Source: JBEKVE01 sp049514335
GTDB taxonomy: Bacteria > Actinomycetota > Acidimicrobiia > Acidimicrobiales > UBA8190
Assembly (NCBI GenBank): GCA_049514335.1
Contig: JBEKVE010000017.1
Coordinates: forward strand, 1-27,925
Reading direction: 5' to 3'
Length of the DNA stretch: 27,925 bases
Shown: piece after piece, positions 6,566-14,327 of the stretch
Layout of the letters: every line of letters begins with the position of its first letter
Position numbering within the stretch: position 1 is the stretch's first letter
Translations under genes and position numbers: made by a program
The notes under the pieces: model-generated
The model's input: the letters and a program-made list of their open reading frames with translations, nothing else
What the model was told of the DNA's origin: nothing
Databases searched by the model: none

Positions 6566-7903
6566 GTGCACCACCCAGTCGTCACCCACCGAGCCCGGTC
6601 GCAGGGGGGCCGCCGGGGCCCGGCGAGGCACACACCTGTTTCGGTGCTCGCTGTCCTGGCCGTCGCCGCCCTGGTGGCGGCGGCGTGCAGCTCGTCGCCC
6701 ACGGCGGCGAAGAAGCCCCCCGAGGCGCACACCACGACCACCACCGCACCCGTGGCGTCCACCACCACGAGCACGGCCGCCCCGGCGGCCGGGGCACCCA
6801 CCACCACGGCCGCCCCGAAGGCCACCACCACGACGGTGGCCGCCCACGTCGCGTCGAGCTCGGGGGCGTGCTCGTCGAGCGGCGGTCCCCTGAGCACGTC
6901 GTGCGACACCACGTCGGCCTCCCTCCAGGTGACAGGAGCGGGAGCCAACTCCATCCAACCGTTCTTCGCCCGCGCCTTCTACTACTTCAACCAGGCCGAC
7001 CACGGCGTGAGCGTCAATTACTCCCCCGCCGGCAGCAGCGTGGGCGTCACCGACATCGAGCAGAACACGGTGCAGTTCGGCGACTCTGAGATCCCCATCA
7101 AGACACCGGCATCGGGGACCGGGGGCAACATCCTGCAGATCCCCGTGGACCTGGGCGGTGTGGCGCTCAGCTACAACCTGCCCGGCGTGTCCGCCGGGCT
7201 CAAGCTCGACGGGCCCACCCTGGCGGGGATCTTCCTGGGCAAGATCACGAGCTGGAACGACCCCTCCATCGCCGCGCTCAACCCCGGCGTGAGCCTGCCG
7301 TCGACGAAGATCGTCCCGGTCCGCCGGGCCGACTCCTCGGGCCCCGGGTACGACCTCGACCAGTACCTCATCGACACGGGCGGCACCACGTGGACGGGCT
7401 CCGCCGCCGGGACCACCCCCTCCACGCACTGGCCCATCACCAGCGTGGGTGTGGGCGAGCAGCTCAACACGGGCGTGGCCAACTACGTCCAGCAGACCCA
7501 GGGAGCCATCGGCTTCGTCGAATACGCCTACTCCCTCCAGGCCGGTTTCACCAACGCGGCGGTGAAGAACCAGAGCGGCGCGTTCGTGACGCCGTCGCAG
7601 ACGAGCATCGCCGCCGCCGGTGCGCAGGCCACCAGCCTGAGCGCCACCAACTTCAACATCGTGAACGGCGCGGGATCGGGCACGTACCCGCTCGCCAACT
7701 TCAGCTGGACGCTGCTCTACCAGAAGCAGACCAACGCCTCGCTCGGGGTCGTTCTGGGCAAGCTCTTCGACTGGGTCACCACCACCGGCCAGGAACAGGC
7801 CAAGGCGCTCGGGTACTCACCGCTGCCCGCCAACGTGGTGACGCTGGCGCACAACACGATCCTGCAGCTGGAGAGCTCCGCCGGCAAACCACTGTTCTCC
7901 TGA
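6566..7903 (+). CDS. pstS: Phosphate ABC transporter substrate-binding lipoprotein PstS
   Basis: GTG at 6566 is preceded by GAGAGGAGC at good spacing, giving 445 residues; a longer open frame upstream runs through the promoter region and is rejected. Residues ~25-40 are a hydrophobic signal (VLAVLAVAALVAAAC) ending at C41, the probable lipidated cysteine, although the -3 position is alanine. A threonine/alanine-rich tether (~50-100) follows, then a PstS-like periplasmic-binding fold: TGAGANSIQPFFARAF, NYSPAGSSVGVTDIEQN, VQFGDSEIPI, GKITSWNDPSIAALNPG, and VPVRRADSSGPGYDLDQYL. The last segment normally reads DGSGT, so the phosphate-contacting loop differs. It captures phosphate outside the membrane and heads the pstSCAB operon. 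Confidence 0.92.
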   Translation: MHHPVVTHRARSQGGRRGPARHTPVSVLAVLAVAALVAAACSSSPTAAKKPPEAHTTTTTAPVASTTTSTAAPAAGAPTTTAAPKATTTTVAAHVASSSGACSSSGGPLSTSCDTTSASLQVTGAGANSIQPFFARAFYYFNQADHGVSVNYSPAGSSVGVTDIEQNTVQFGDSEIPIKTPASGTGGNILQIPVDLGGVALSYNLPGVSAGLKLDGPTLAGIFLGKITSWNDPSIAALNPGVSLPSTKIVPVRRADSSGPGYDLDQYLIDTGGTTWTGSAAGTTPSTHWPITSVGVGEQLNTGVANYVQQTQGAIGFVEYAYSLQAGFTNAAVKNQSGAFVTPSQTSIAAAGAQATSLSATNFNIVNGAGSGTYPLANFSWTLLYQKQTNASLGVVLGKLFDWVTTTGQEQAKALGYSPLPANVVTLAHNTILQLESSAGKPLFS

Positions 7904-7933
7904 CCCGGCCATGAGCGGAGCGGGACCGACGGC

Positions 7934-8932
7934 GTGAGCATGAGCCTCCTCGAGGAGGTTCCTCCGCCGCGCCTCGTGCCGGTGGCGGGCGTGGCCGACG
8001 GGCTGCGCCGCCGCCGGGCGCGCAGCGGGGGTGGCGTGTACTCCACGCTGCGTTGGGGCGGCGCCGTGGTCTTCGCCGCGCTCGTGCTGGCGCTGCTGGT
8101 CACGCTGATCGCCTCGTCGAGCCAGGCCTTTGCCCACTCGGGGATCGGCTTCTTGTGGTCGGGGACCTACAACGCCACCACCCACACCTACCCCACGGGC
8201 ATCTTCATCGTCGGCACCCTGGTCACCACGTTCCTGGCCATCGTGCTGGCCGTGCCCATCGGCGTCGGCACCGCCGCCTTCCTCTCCGAGCTCGCCCCGC
8301 CCTGGCTGGCCATGCCGCTGTCTGTCGCCGTGGACCTCATCGCCGCCGTGCCGAGCATCGTGGTCGGGCTGTGGGGCCTCCTGGTCCTGAGCCCCGCCTT
8401 CGCCCACCACGTCGAACCCTTCCTCAAGACCGTCCCCGTGCTCGAGTGGTTCTTCCACGGCTCCCCCCTCGGCCCGAGCGTCCTGCTGGCGGGGGTGGTG
8501 CTGGCGGTCATGATCCTCCCCACCATCGTGGCGCTGTCGCGCACGGCCATGGCGGGCGTGGCCCAGGCCGATCGCGAAGCCGCCCGCGCCCTCGGGGGGA
8601 CGCGTTGGCAGGTCATCCGCACCGCCGTGGTGCCCGGGGCGCGCACCGGCATCGAGGCCGCCGTCACGCTGGCCATGGGGCGAGCCCTGGGCGAGACCAT
8701 CGCCGTGGCCATGGTGATCGGGAATTCGTACACGATCCCCCACTCGCTGCTCGACCCCGGTGCCACGCTCGGCTCGGCCATCATCAACAACTTCGGCGAG
8801 GCGAGCCCCGGCCTCGACCGCAGCTCGGTCATCGGCCTGGTGGTCGTCCTCTTCGTCATCACCGCCCTCGTCAACGTGGGCGGGCAGATGCTGTTGCGCC
8901 GGCGGGGCAGGGCGGCGAGGGCAGCGGCGTGA
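7934..8932 (+). CDS. pstC: Phosphate ABC transporter permease PstC
   Basis: The 332-residue membrane protein has about six transmembrane helices, starting with VVFAALVLALLVTLIA, a large extracytoplasmic loop (GFLWSGTYNATTHTYPTGIF), and the permease EAA-type loop (REAARALGGTRWQVIRTAVVPGARTG) followed by MGRALGETIAVAMVIG, characteristic of PstC. It forms the inner-membrane channel with PstA. GTG at 7934 is used; ATG at 7940 is an equally possible start two codons on. It lies 30 bases after pstS, and its stop overlaps the pstA start by GTGA, indicating coupled translation. Confidence 0.95.
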   Translation: MSMSLLEEVPPPRLVPVAGVADGLRRRRARSGGGVYSTLRWGGAVVFAALVLALLVTLIASSSQAFAHSGIGFLWSGTYNATTHTYPTGIFIVGTLVTTFLAIVLAVPIGVGTAAFLSELAPPWLAMPLSVAVDLIAAVPSIVVGLWGLLVLSPAFAHHVEPFLKTVPVLEWFFHGSPLGPSVLLAGVVLAVMILPTIVALSRTAMAGVAQADREAARALGGTRWQVIRTAVVPGARTGIEAAVTLAMGRALGETIAVAMVIGNSYTIPHSLLDPGATLGSAIINNFGEASPGLDRSSVIGLVVVLFVITALVNVGGQMLLRRRGRAARAAA

Positions 8933-9870
8933 CCTCGCTGGCAGGCGCGGCCGCACCCGACGCCACCGTCGATGCCATCGGGGCGCGCCGCGCCCTCGTG
9001 CGCGAGCGGGCCCGGCGCTCGCTCACGCGGCGCCGGACGACCAGCCGGGTGGCGGTGGTGGCGTGCGTGGTGGCGGTGGGGGTGTCGCTCGCCCCGCTGG
9101 TGGCGCTCGTGACCTACACCGTGGCCCGCGGCACCCACGTGCTGTCGACGGCCTTCCTCACCCACGACCCCACGCCGCCGGGGATCCCCGGGGGCGGCGT
9201 GTCCGACGCCATCGTGGGGTCGCTCATCATCGTGGGCCTCGGAGCGGTCATCGCCGTTCCCGTGGGCCTCGTCACGGCGCTGTTCCTCCTGGAGCGGGGG
9301 GGACGCATCGCCAACGCCCTGCGCATGGCCGCCGACGTCCTCACCGGCGTGCCGTCCATCGCCATCGGCATCTTCGCCTATGCGCTGCTCGTGGCCCCGG
9401 GCGGCGTGATCTCGCTCGGCCACTTCTCGGGCCTGGCGGGCAGCCTGGCACTCGCCATCCTCATGCTCCCCATCGTCATACGGTCGAGCGAGGCGGCCAT
9501 GCGCGCCGTGCCGCGCGACCACTGGGAGGCCGGGCTGGCCCTGGGCGTGCGCCGGTCCCGAGTGGTGCGCTCCGTGGTCCTGCGCGGCGCGCTGCCCGGG
9601 CTCGTCACTGGCAACCTCCTGGCCGTCGCCCGCGCCGTGGGCGAGACGGCTCCCCTGCTCTTCACGGCCATCGGCAGCCAGCTGTTCAGCACCAACCCCC
9701 TCCAGGCCATGGCGGCCATGCCGCTCGTCATCTTCAACGACGGCACGCAGGCCTACCCGGCCGCCCAGGAGATCGCCTGGGGAACGGCGCTCGTGCTCCT
9801 CACACTCGTTCTGGTCCTGAGCGTGGTGGCGCGCGTGGTGGCTGCCCGGCTCAACCGCCAAGCCCGGTGA
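8929..9870 (+). CDS. pstA: Phosphate ABC transporter permease PstA
   Basis: The 313-residue permease begins at GTG 8929, whose GTGA overlaps the pstC stop; the frame is open further upstream only as a shadow inside pstC. About six membrane helices are visible, with the EAA loop DHWEAGLALGVRRSRVVRSV followed by ARAVGETAPLLFTAIGSQ, a PstA signature. It pairs with PstC. Its stop overlaps the proposed pstB start in the same GTGA manner. Confidence 0.94.
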   Translation: MTSLAGAAAPDATVDAIGARRALVRERARRSLTRRRTTSRVAVVACVVAVGVSLAPLVALVTYTVARGTHVLSTAFLTHDPTPPGIPGGGVSDAIVGSLIIVGLGAVIAVPVGLVTALFLLERGGRIANALRMAADVLTGVPSIAIGIFAYALLVAPGGVISLGHFSGLAGSLALAILMLPIVIRSSEAAMRAVPRDHWEAGLALGVRRSRVVRSVVLRGALPGLVTGNLLAVARAVGETAPLLFTAIGSQLFSTNPLQAMAAMPLVIFNDGTQAYPAAQEIAWGTALVLLTLVLVLSVVARVVAARLNRQAR

Positions 9871-10751
9871 ACACCGACACCACCTACGATGGAACGACGC
9901 CCATGAGCTCGGAGATGACCAACGACACCGACGCCAACCCCGCCCCCGGGGTCGTCGTCGCCGACGCCTCCTCGCCGGAGGGGGCGGCCGTGTCGCTACG
10001 CGACGTCAGCGTGTCCTTCGGCCGGCACCGCGTCGTGCGCGACGTCACCCTCGACCTCGTCCCGCGGCGCGTGACCGCGCTCGTCGGACCGTCGGGGTGC
10101 GGAAAGACGACCATCCTCCGCACCGTCAACCGGCTCCACGACGACACCGGGGGCACGGTCACCGGCACGGTGCGGGTGGGCGACCTCGACGTGTACGCCC
10201 GCGACACGAAGCCCGAGCTGGTGCGCAACCGGGTGGGCATGGTGTTCCAGCGCCCCAACCCGTTCCCCACCATGAGCATCTTCGACAACGTGGTGGCCGG
10301 GCTCCGTCTGAACGGCATCCGCTCCAAGAAGATCCTCCAAGAGGCAGCCGAGGCCGCCCTCCATCACGCCGCGCTGTGGGACCTGGTGAAGGACCGCCTG
10401 CACGCCCCGGCGGTGCGATTGTCAGGTGGCCAGCAGCAGCGCCTGTGCATCGCCCGGGCCCTGGCGGTGGAGCCGGAGGTGCTCCTCATGGACGAGCCCT
10501 GCTCGGCGCTCGACCCCATCGCCACGGCCAAGATCGAGGAGCTCATCACCCACCTGGCCACCGATGTCACCATCGGCCTCGTGACCCACAACATGTTCCA
10601 GGCCACGCGGGTGTCGCACCACACCGCCGTCTTCCTCCTCGGTGAGGACCGCGCCACCGGCGAGCTGGTGGAGTACGGGCCGACGTCGGAGATCTTCTCC
10701 TCCCCGCGCGACCCGCGCACCAAGGCCTACGTGTCGGGCGAGGTCGGCTGA
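9867..10751 (+). CDS. pstB: Phosphate ABC transporter ATPase PstB
   Basis: This ATPase energises phosphate uptake. Counting from GTG 9867 (294 residues) it shows Walker A GPSGCGKTT (74-82), the PstB-typical Q-loop MVFQRPNPFPTMSIFDNV, signature LSGGQQQRLCIARALA, Walker B VLLMDEPCSALDP and H-loop VTHNMFQA. The GTG overlaps the pstA stop, matching the pstC/pstA junction; the alternative ATG at 9903 (282 residues) removes only a non-conserved leader and cannot be excluded. No phoU follows: the operon meets a convergent gene 10 bases later. Confidence 0.95.
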   Translation: MNTDTTYDGTTPMSSEMTNDTDANPAPGVVVADASSPEGAAVSLRDVSVSFGRHRVVRDVTLDLVPRRVTALVGPSGCGKTTILRTVNRLHDDTGGTVTGTVRVGDLDVYARDTKPELVRNRVGMVFQRPNPFPTMSIFDNVVAGLRLNGIRSKKILQEAAEAALHHAALWDLVKDRLHAPAVRLSGGQQQRLCIARALAVEPEVLLMDEPCSALDPIATAKIEELITHLATDVTIGLVTHNMFQATRVSHHTAVFLLGEDRATGELVEYGPTSEIFSSPRDPRTKAYVSGEVG

Positions 10752-10761
10752 GCCACCCTGC

Positions 10762-11742
10762 TCAGGGGACGGTGACGGCCAGGCCGACCACCGAGGCCGG
10801 CGAGGCCAGGGACACGCCCCCGGTGCTGAGCTCGTCGGGGAGCGACCCGAAGTACCCGGCGTCACCGAAGCCGAACACCCCGCCGTCCGAGCCCACCAGC
10901 CAGTAGCCCTTGGCGTCGGGCGTGGCGGCGATGCCCACCACGGGGGCGTTGGGGACGATGCCGGTGGTGAGCGCCGAGCCGTAGAACAGGGCGTCGCCGA
11001 AGCGCGACACGGCCCCGTCGCTCTGCGCCAGCCAGTACCCCTGTCCGTCGGTGGTGGGGGCGATGCCCACCACCGGGGTCGGGGTCGGCGTGCCGAGGAG
11101 GGTGGGCTCGTTGCCGAAGTAGCCGGCGCTGCCGAAGGCGAAGACCCCGCCGTCCGCGCCCACCAGCCAGTACCCCTGGCCGTCGGGGGCCGCCGCGATC
11201 CCCACCACCGGCGACGCCGGGGTGACGTGGAGGGAGGGCAGCGAGCCGAAGTAGCCGGCGGTGCCGAAGGCGAAGACCCCGCCGTCCGCGCCCACCAGCC
11301 AGTACCCCTGGCCGTTGGGGGCCGCCGCGATGCCGGCAATGGGCGCCTTCACGGTGACGTCGGAGCCGGGCAGCGAGCCGAGGTACTTGGCGTCTCCGTA
11401 GGCGAACACCCCTCCGTCGGCGGCGGCCAGCCAGTAGCCCTTGCCGTCGGTGGTGGCGGCGATGCCGACCACCGCAGAACGCAGCGTCAGACCAGCGGAT
11501 GCCGGCGAGCCGTCGGTGGTGGCGCCGGCGAAGCCGAAGACGCCCCCGTTGGCCCCGGCCAGGTAGTACCCGGTCGCAGCGGCGGGAAGAGCCGAGGCGG
11601 TGCCGGCGGGCAGGACCGCACCCACCATGGCCAGGGCACCCACCAGGGCGGCGCCCGCCATCCGGCGGCGGCCCCAGCCCCGGCTGCGGCCGATCACGCC
11701 GTCGGTCCTCGTCGTCGTGCTGCCGCAGGCATCTTCGGCCAC
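10762..11742 (-). CDS. Secreted repeat protein with GYWLVGADGGVFAFG repeats
   Basis: The 326-residue precursor has a twin-basic N-terminus and hydrophobic signal (RRRMAGAALVGALAMVGAVL, then AGTASA). The rest is six repeats of about 44 residues of the form VVGIAAAPDGQGYWLVGADG, then GVFAFG.AGYFGSLP; the first is degenerate. Comparable repeats are common in secreted proteins of Acidimicrobiia and probably fold as beta-propeller-like blades; function is unknown. GTG at 11742 has GGGAG seven bases upstream. Transcription would come from the near-consensus promoter at 11823-11852. It is convergent with pstB. There is no partner enzyme domain, so a structural or surface role is possible. Confidence 0.85.
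   Translation of the reverse strand: MAEDACGSTTTRTDGVIGRSRGWGRRRMAGAALVGALAMVGAVLPAGTASALPAAATGYYLAGANGGVFGFAGATTDGSPASAGLTLRSAVVGIAATTDGKGYWLAAADGGVFAYGDAKYLGSLPGSDVTVKAPIAGIAAAPNGQGYWLVGADGGVFAFGTAGYFGSLPSLHVTPASPVVGIAAAPDGQGYWLVGADGGVFAFGSAGYFGNEPTLLGTPTPTPVVGIAPTTDGQGYWLAQSDGAVSRFGDALFYGSALTTGIVPNAPVVGIAATPDAKGYWLVGSDGGVFGFGDAGYFGSLPDELSTGGVSLASPASVVGLAVTVP
11113..11331 (-). repeat. Near-identical 87-bp DNA repeats inside the repeat protein gene
   Basis: Bases 11113-11199 and 11245-11331 are offset by 132 (44 codons) and differ at only two positions by my reading. Other repeat units are much more diverged, pointing to recent duplication or gene conversion of this pair. Confidence 0.85.
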
Positions 11743-11822
11743 CGGTCGCTCCCATCGCTCTCGCCCGTCCCGACCACCTCGGCCCAGGCCCCAACGTTCA
11801 ATTCCAGAGTAAATCTGGTGTC

Positions 11823-11852
11823 TTTATAGGTTTACTCGATAAAAGCTGTCAA
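11823..11852 (-). promoter_or_regulatory. Near-consensus housekeeping promoter with hairpin in the leader
   Basis: Reading the minus strand, TTGACA (11852-11847) and TATAAA (11828-11823) are 18 bases apart. Transcription would begin near 11815, giving a ~75-base leader. An inverted repeat CCAGA-GTAAA-TCTGG (11804-11818) sits at the start site and GAGTAAA/TTTACTC (11807-11813, 11831-11837) brackets the -10. The rest of the gene-free stretch to 12085 shows nothing clear. Confidence 0.8.
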
Positions 11853-12085
11853 GGGTGACCCGCGTCCGGGGGGCCGCCCGGCCCACCGGGCCTGCTGGCC
11901 GCCACCCCGGGCGCCGACCCGGCCCGGACCCGGGTGGGGCACACGGAAGGCGCCAGGACCCGGAAAAGGGTCTTGCGCCGCCGGGGCGTCGGCCCGATGC
12001 TGGGTACAGAGACGATCGAGCATTGCGCCGATCGGGTCGCCGGGCGGCCGAGGTCGTCCGACGGTCACGGACAGGAGGCGTGCCC

Positions 12086-12706
12086 ATGCGGGTGGCCCAG
12101 GAATACCGTGCACCGGACGAGCTCCACTTCACCGAGGGCGAGCCGGACCTCGAACCCCCCGAAGAGCTGGCCGTGTCGGAGATCGACGCCGACGCCATGC
12201 TCGAGGAGGAGCTCGACAACGAGGACGTCCTCGAACAGGACGTCGACGAGGACACCCTCGAGGTGACCCTCGAGGACCTGGTCCACAGCCACGACCTCGA
12301 CCGAGAACCGGGCCTCGACCTCGTCGCTGACAGCCCGGCCAGCAACGGCCACGGCGCCGGCCAGGCACGGGGCCCGGCGGTCACCGAGGCCGACGAGTCG
12401 GCGTGGCCCGCCGACGACGATGACGACGCCACCGTCGACGCCGACGTCGAGCTCGGCCTCGACATCGTCCTGTTGGGGCGCCTGGCCCTGCTCGACGGGG
12501 CCGACGGGGCCGACGAGGGGGAGGTGACGGCTCCCGGAGAGCACCGTCGGTCCGTGGGCGTCGAGGCCGGCGACGGGGACGGAGACGCCCTCGAGGTGGC
12601 CCCCCGTCGATCGGGCGAGTTCGTCTGCCGCGGCTGCTTCCTGGTGCGCACGCGCCTGCTGCTGGCCGACCCTGTCGCCTCGCTCTGTCGCGACTGCGCC
12701 ACCTGA
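12086..12706 (+). CDS. DUF4193-like acidic protein with C-terminal zinc ribbon
   Basis: ATG at 12086 follows AGGAGG with 7-base spacing; the open frame extends upstream without homology. Of 206 residues, the first ~175 are extremely rich in Asp and Glu (for example MLEEELDNEDVLEQDVDEDT) and probably disordered. The end, GEFVCRGCFLVRTRLLLADP then LCRDCAT, carries two CxxC pairs (C181/C184, C201/C204) and matches the ending of the small actinobacterial DUF4193 family as I recall it. Those proteins are usually about 100 residues, so this is roughly twice as long. The function of the family is unknown; the zinc ribbon may bind a protein or nucleic acid partner. It is followed by strong hairpins. 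Confidence 0.75.
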   Translation: MRVAQEYRAPDELHFTEGEPDLEPPEELAVSEIDADAMLEEELDNEDVLEQDVDEDTLEVTLEDLVHSHDLDREPGLDLVADSPASNGHGAGQARGPAVTEADESAWPADDDDDATVDADVELGLDIVLLGRLALLDGADGADEGEVTAPGEHRRSVGVEAGDGDGDALEVAPRRSGEFVCRGCFLVRTRLLLADPVASLCRDCAT

Positions 12707-12778
12707 GTCGAGCGCCGCTGCGCCCGCCACGCTGCCGGCCGAAAGGCGGTTCGGTCCGGGTTGGGGGGACGACAGAAG

Positions 12779-12910
12779 GCCGCCCCCGGCGAGCTGCAGA
12801 ACGGACACGGATGCCCGTGCTGCTCGCCGGGGGCGGCTGGGTTGCGTCCTAGGTGGGCGGCACTCCAGACGCAACCCCGAGGCGTTCGCCGTTTCCGGTG
12901 TTGGCCTCGG
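12779..12910 (+). other. Cluster of three successive hairpins after the DUF4193-like gene
   Basis: Hairpin 1: a perfect 16-bp stem, GCCGCCCCCGGCGAGC (12779-12794) with its complement (12822-12837), whose 27-base loop holds a nested CACGG-ATGC-CCGTG stem. Hairpin 2: GGGTTGCGTC (12839-12848) with GACGCAACCC (12868-12877). Hairpin 3: CCGAGGC (12877-12883) with GCCTCGG (12904-12910). No T-tract follows. The simplest role is a compound terminator for the upstream gene, as the next gene appears to have its own leaderless promoter at 12989. A small structured RNA is the alternative. The rest of 12707-13000 holds no supported gene. Confidence 0.6.
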
Positions 12911-12988
12911 TCACAAGCATGGCGTGGTGCGATCGCCGTCGGCAGGGTCCAAAGTCCCCAAGGCGAGCACCCTCGGGCCCCTGTCGGC

Positions 12989-12994
12989 TACAAC
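12989..12994 (+). promoter_or_regulatory. Candidate -10 for leaderless SDR transcript
   Basis: TACAAC lies 6 bases before ATG 13001 and there is no ribosome-binding site. The last base departs from TANNNT, so it is weaker than the others in this window. Confidence 0.35.
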
Positions 12995-13000
12995 GTGCGG

Positions 13001-13804
13001 ATGGACCACGCTCCGACGCCGGCCGTGGGCGCGGCGCGCCGTCGACGCACGATCGCCGTCACCGGTTCTGCCTCCGGCATCGGGGCGGCCGTGGTGCGCC
13101 GCTTCGAGCGCAGCGGAGCCCGGGTCATCGGCATCGACCGCCGCGACGCCGAGGTGGTGGCCGACCTGTCGCACCCCGAGGGGCGAGCCCAGGCGGTGAA
13201 CGATGTGGCCGCCTTGGCGGGAGGGAGCCTCGACGGGGCCGTGTGCTGTGCCGGGCTCGGGCCCCAGGTCCTTCCCACGGAGTCGATCGCGTCGGTGAAC
13301 TTCTTCGGTGCGCTCGTTGTGCTCGACGGCCTCCTGGCGATCCTGGCCGACGGCGAAGCGGCCGCCGCCGTCGCCATTACGTCCAATGCGGCCACGCTCA
13401 CGCCACCCGACGGCGAGCTCCTCGGGCACCTGGCACAGGGCGACGAGGCCGCGGCACGGGCACGGGCGGGGGCGCTCGACGGATCCACCGTCTACGGGAC
13501 GAGCAAGCTGGCGCTCACCCGGGCGTTGCGGAGACGGGCCCGGGCCTGGGGCGAGGCCGGGGTGCGCCTCAACGCCGTGGCGCCCGGCCCCGTGGACACC
13601 CCCCTGCTCGCCGGAGGCCTCGCTGACCCCGTGCTCCGTCCGCTCATCGAGGCGCTGCCCGTGCCCGTGGGGCGCAGGGCCACGCCAGACGAGATCGCCG
13701 CCTCGGTGGGATTCCTGCTCGACCCGGCCAACGGGTTCGTGCACGGTGCCGTGTTGTTCGTCGACGGCGGCAGCGACGCCCTGCTCGTTCCCGACCGCAT
13801 CTGA
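13001..13804 (+). CDS. Short-chain dehydrogenase, 3-alpha-hydroxysteroid dehydrogenase/carbonyl reductase-like
   Basis: The 267-residue protein has the NAD(P) motif TGSASGIG (21-28), CCAG in place of NNAG, catalytic S128 in AITSNAA, and YGTSK with Y165/K169. The C-terminal half (ALRRRARAWGEAGVRLNAVA, PGPVDTPLL, VGRRATPDEIA, FVHGAVLFVDGGSDA) closely recalls bacterial 3-alpha-hydroxysteroid dehydrogenase/carbonyl reductase, including the long segment between the serine and tyrosine. It should oxidise or reduce a hydroxyl/carbonyl on a steroid-like or xenobiotic substrate; the exact substrate is not predictable. Start 13001 is chosen from the domain border and the -10-like element; the frame is open upstream through the hairpins. 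Confidence 0.88.
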   Translation: MDHAPTPAVGAARRRRTIAVTGSASGIGAAVVRRFERSGARVIGIDRRDAEVVADLSHPEGRAQAVNDVAALAGGSLDGAVCCAGLGPQVLPTESIASVNFFGALVVLDGLLAILADGEAAAAVAITSNAATLTPPDGELLGHLAQGDEAAARARAGALDGSTVYGTSKLALTRALRRRARAWGEAGVRLNAVAPGPVDTPLLAGGLADPVLRPLIEALPVPVGRRATPDEIAASVGFLLDPANGFVHGAVLFVDGGSDALLVPDRI

Positions 13805-13832
13805 GGGCGCGCCGGGGGCGCAACGGGTCGGA

Positions 13833-14327
13833 TCACTCCTCGTCGGGCTTGGCCCGGTCGCGCTTGCGCGCCGAGCGCCGGCGCTTGTCCGCCAGCCGCC
13901 GAGCCCGGGCGGCGGCGGACGGTGCGGTGGGCACGCGGGGCCGCTCCACCTGCAGCGCCGCGGCCAGTCGTCGCGACAGGCGCTCGAGGGCCAGCTGGCG
14001 GTTGCGCATCTGCGAACGCTCGTCTCCCGCCACGGCGTGGACCGTGGGCCCCACGCGGGCGAGGAGGCGAGCCCGTTGGCGCGGCCCGAGGGCGGCGGAG
14101 CCGAGCACGTCGAAGCTGACCTCGGCGCGCGTGTTGGAGCGGTTGGCGTGCTGGCCACCGGGGCCGCCACTGGGTAGGAAGCGCCACTCGAGCTCGTGCA
14201 GGGGGATGGCGAGCCCGCGCGTCACCCGGAGGACCGAAGCACCGTCGGCCCGACCGTGCTCCCTCGCATCGCCGGCGTGTCCGGTGTCCGGGGCGGGTCC
14301 GGTGCCCGGTGGGCGCTCGGGGGTCAC
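13833..14327 (-). CDS. arfB: ArfB-type peptidyl-tRNA hydrolase (ribosome rescue, GGQ protein)
   Basis: The core reads LAIPLHELEWRFLPSGGPGG followed by QHANRSNTRAEVSFDV, the class-I release-factor-like domain with its catalytic GGQ, and a basic C-terminal tail (ARRLADKRRRSARKRDRAKP) that in ArfB enters the empty mRNA channel of stalled ribosomes. It hydrolyses peptidyl-tRNA on non-stop ribosomes. GTG at 14327 overlaps the stop of the upstream gene (GTGA), giving 164 residues; GTG at 14225 gives 130 residues, nearer the usual ~140, so the extra low-complexity N-terminus may not be translated. It is convergent with the SDR gene. Confidence 0.88.
   Translation of the reverse strand: MTPERPPGTGPAPDTGHAGDAREHGRADGASVLRVTRGLAIPLHELEWRFLPSGGPGGQHANRSNTRAEVSFDVLGSAALGPRQRARLLARVGPTVHAVAGDERSQMRNRQLALERLSRRLAAALQVERPRVPTAPSAAARARRLADKRRRSARKRDRAKPDEE

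Noticed and set aside
7817..9861. Two long minus-strand open frames opposite pstC and pstA
   Set aside because: Their composition (runs of G, R, D, H) is that of antisense shadows in GC-rich DNA, and the plus strand encodes clear PstC and PstA.
11855..12085. Upstream in-frame extension of the DUF4193-like gene
   Set aside because: AGGAGG at 12073-12078 sets the start at 12086, and the extension is Arg/Gly/Pro-rich without homology.
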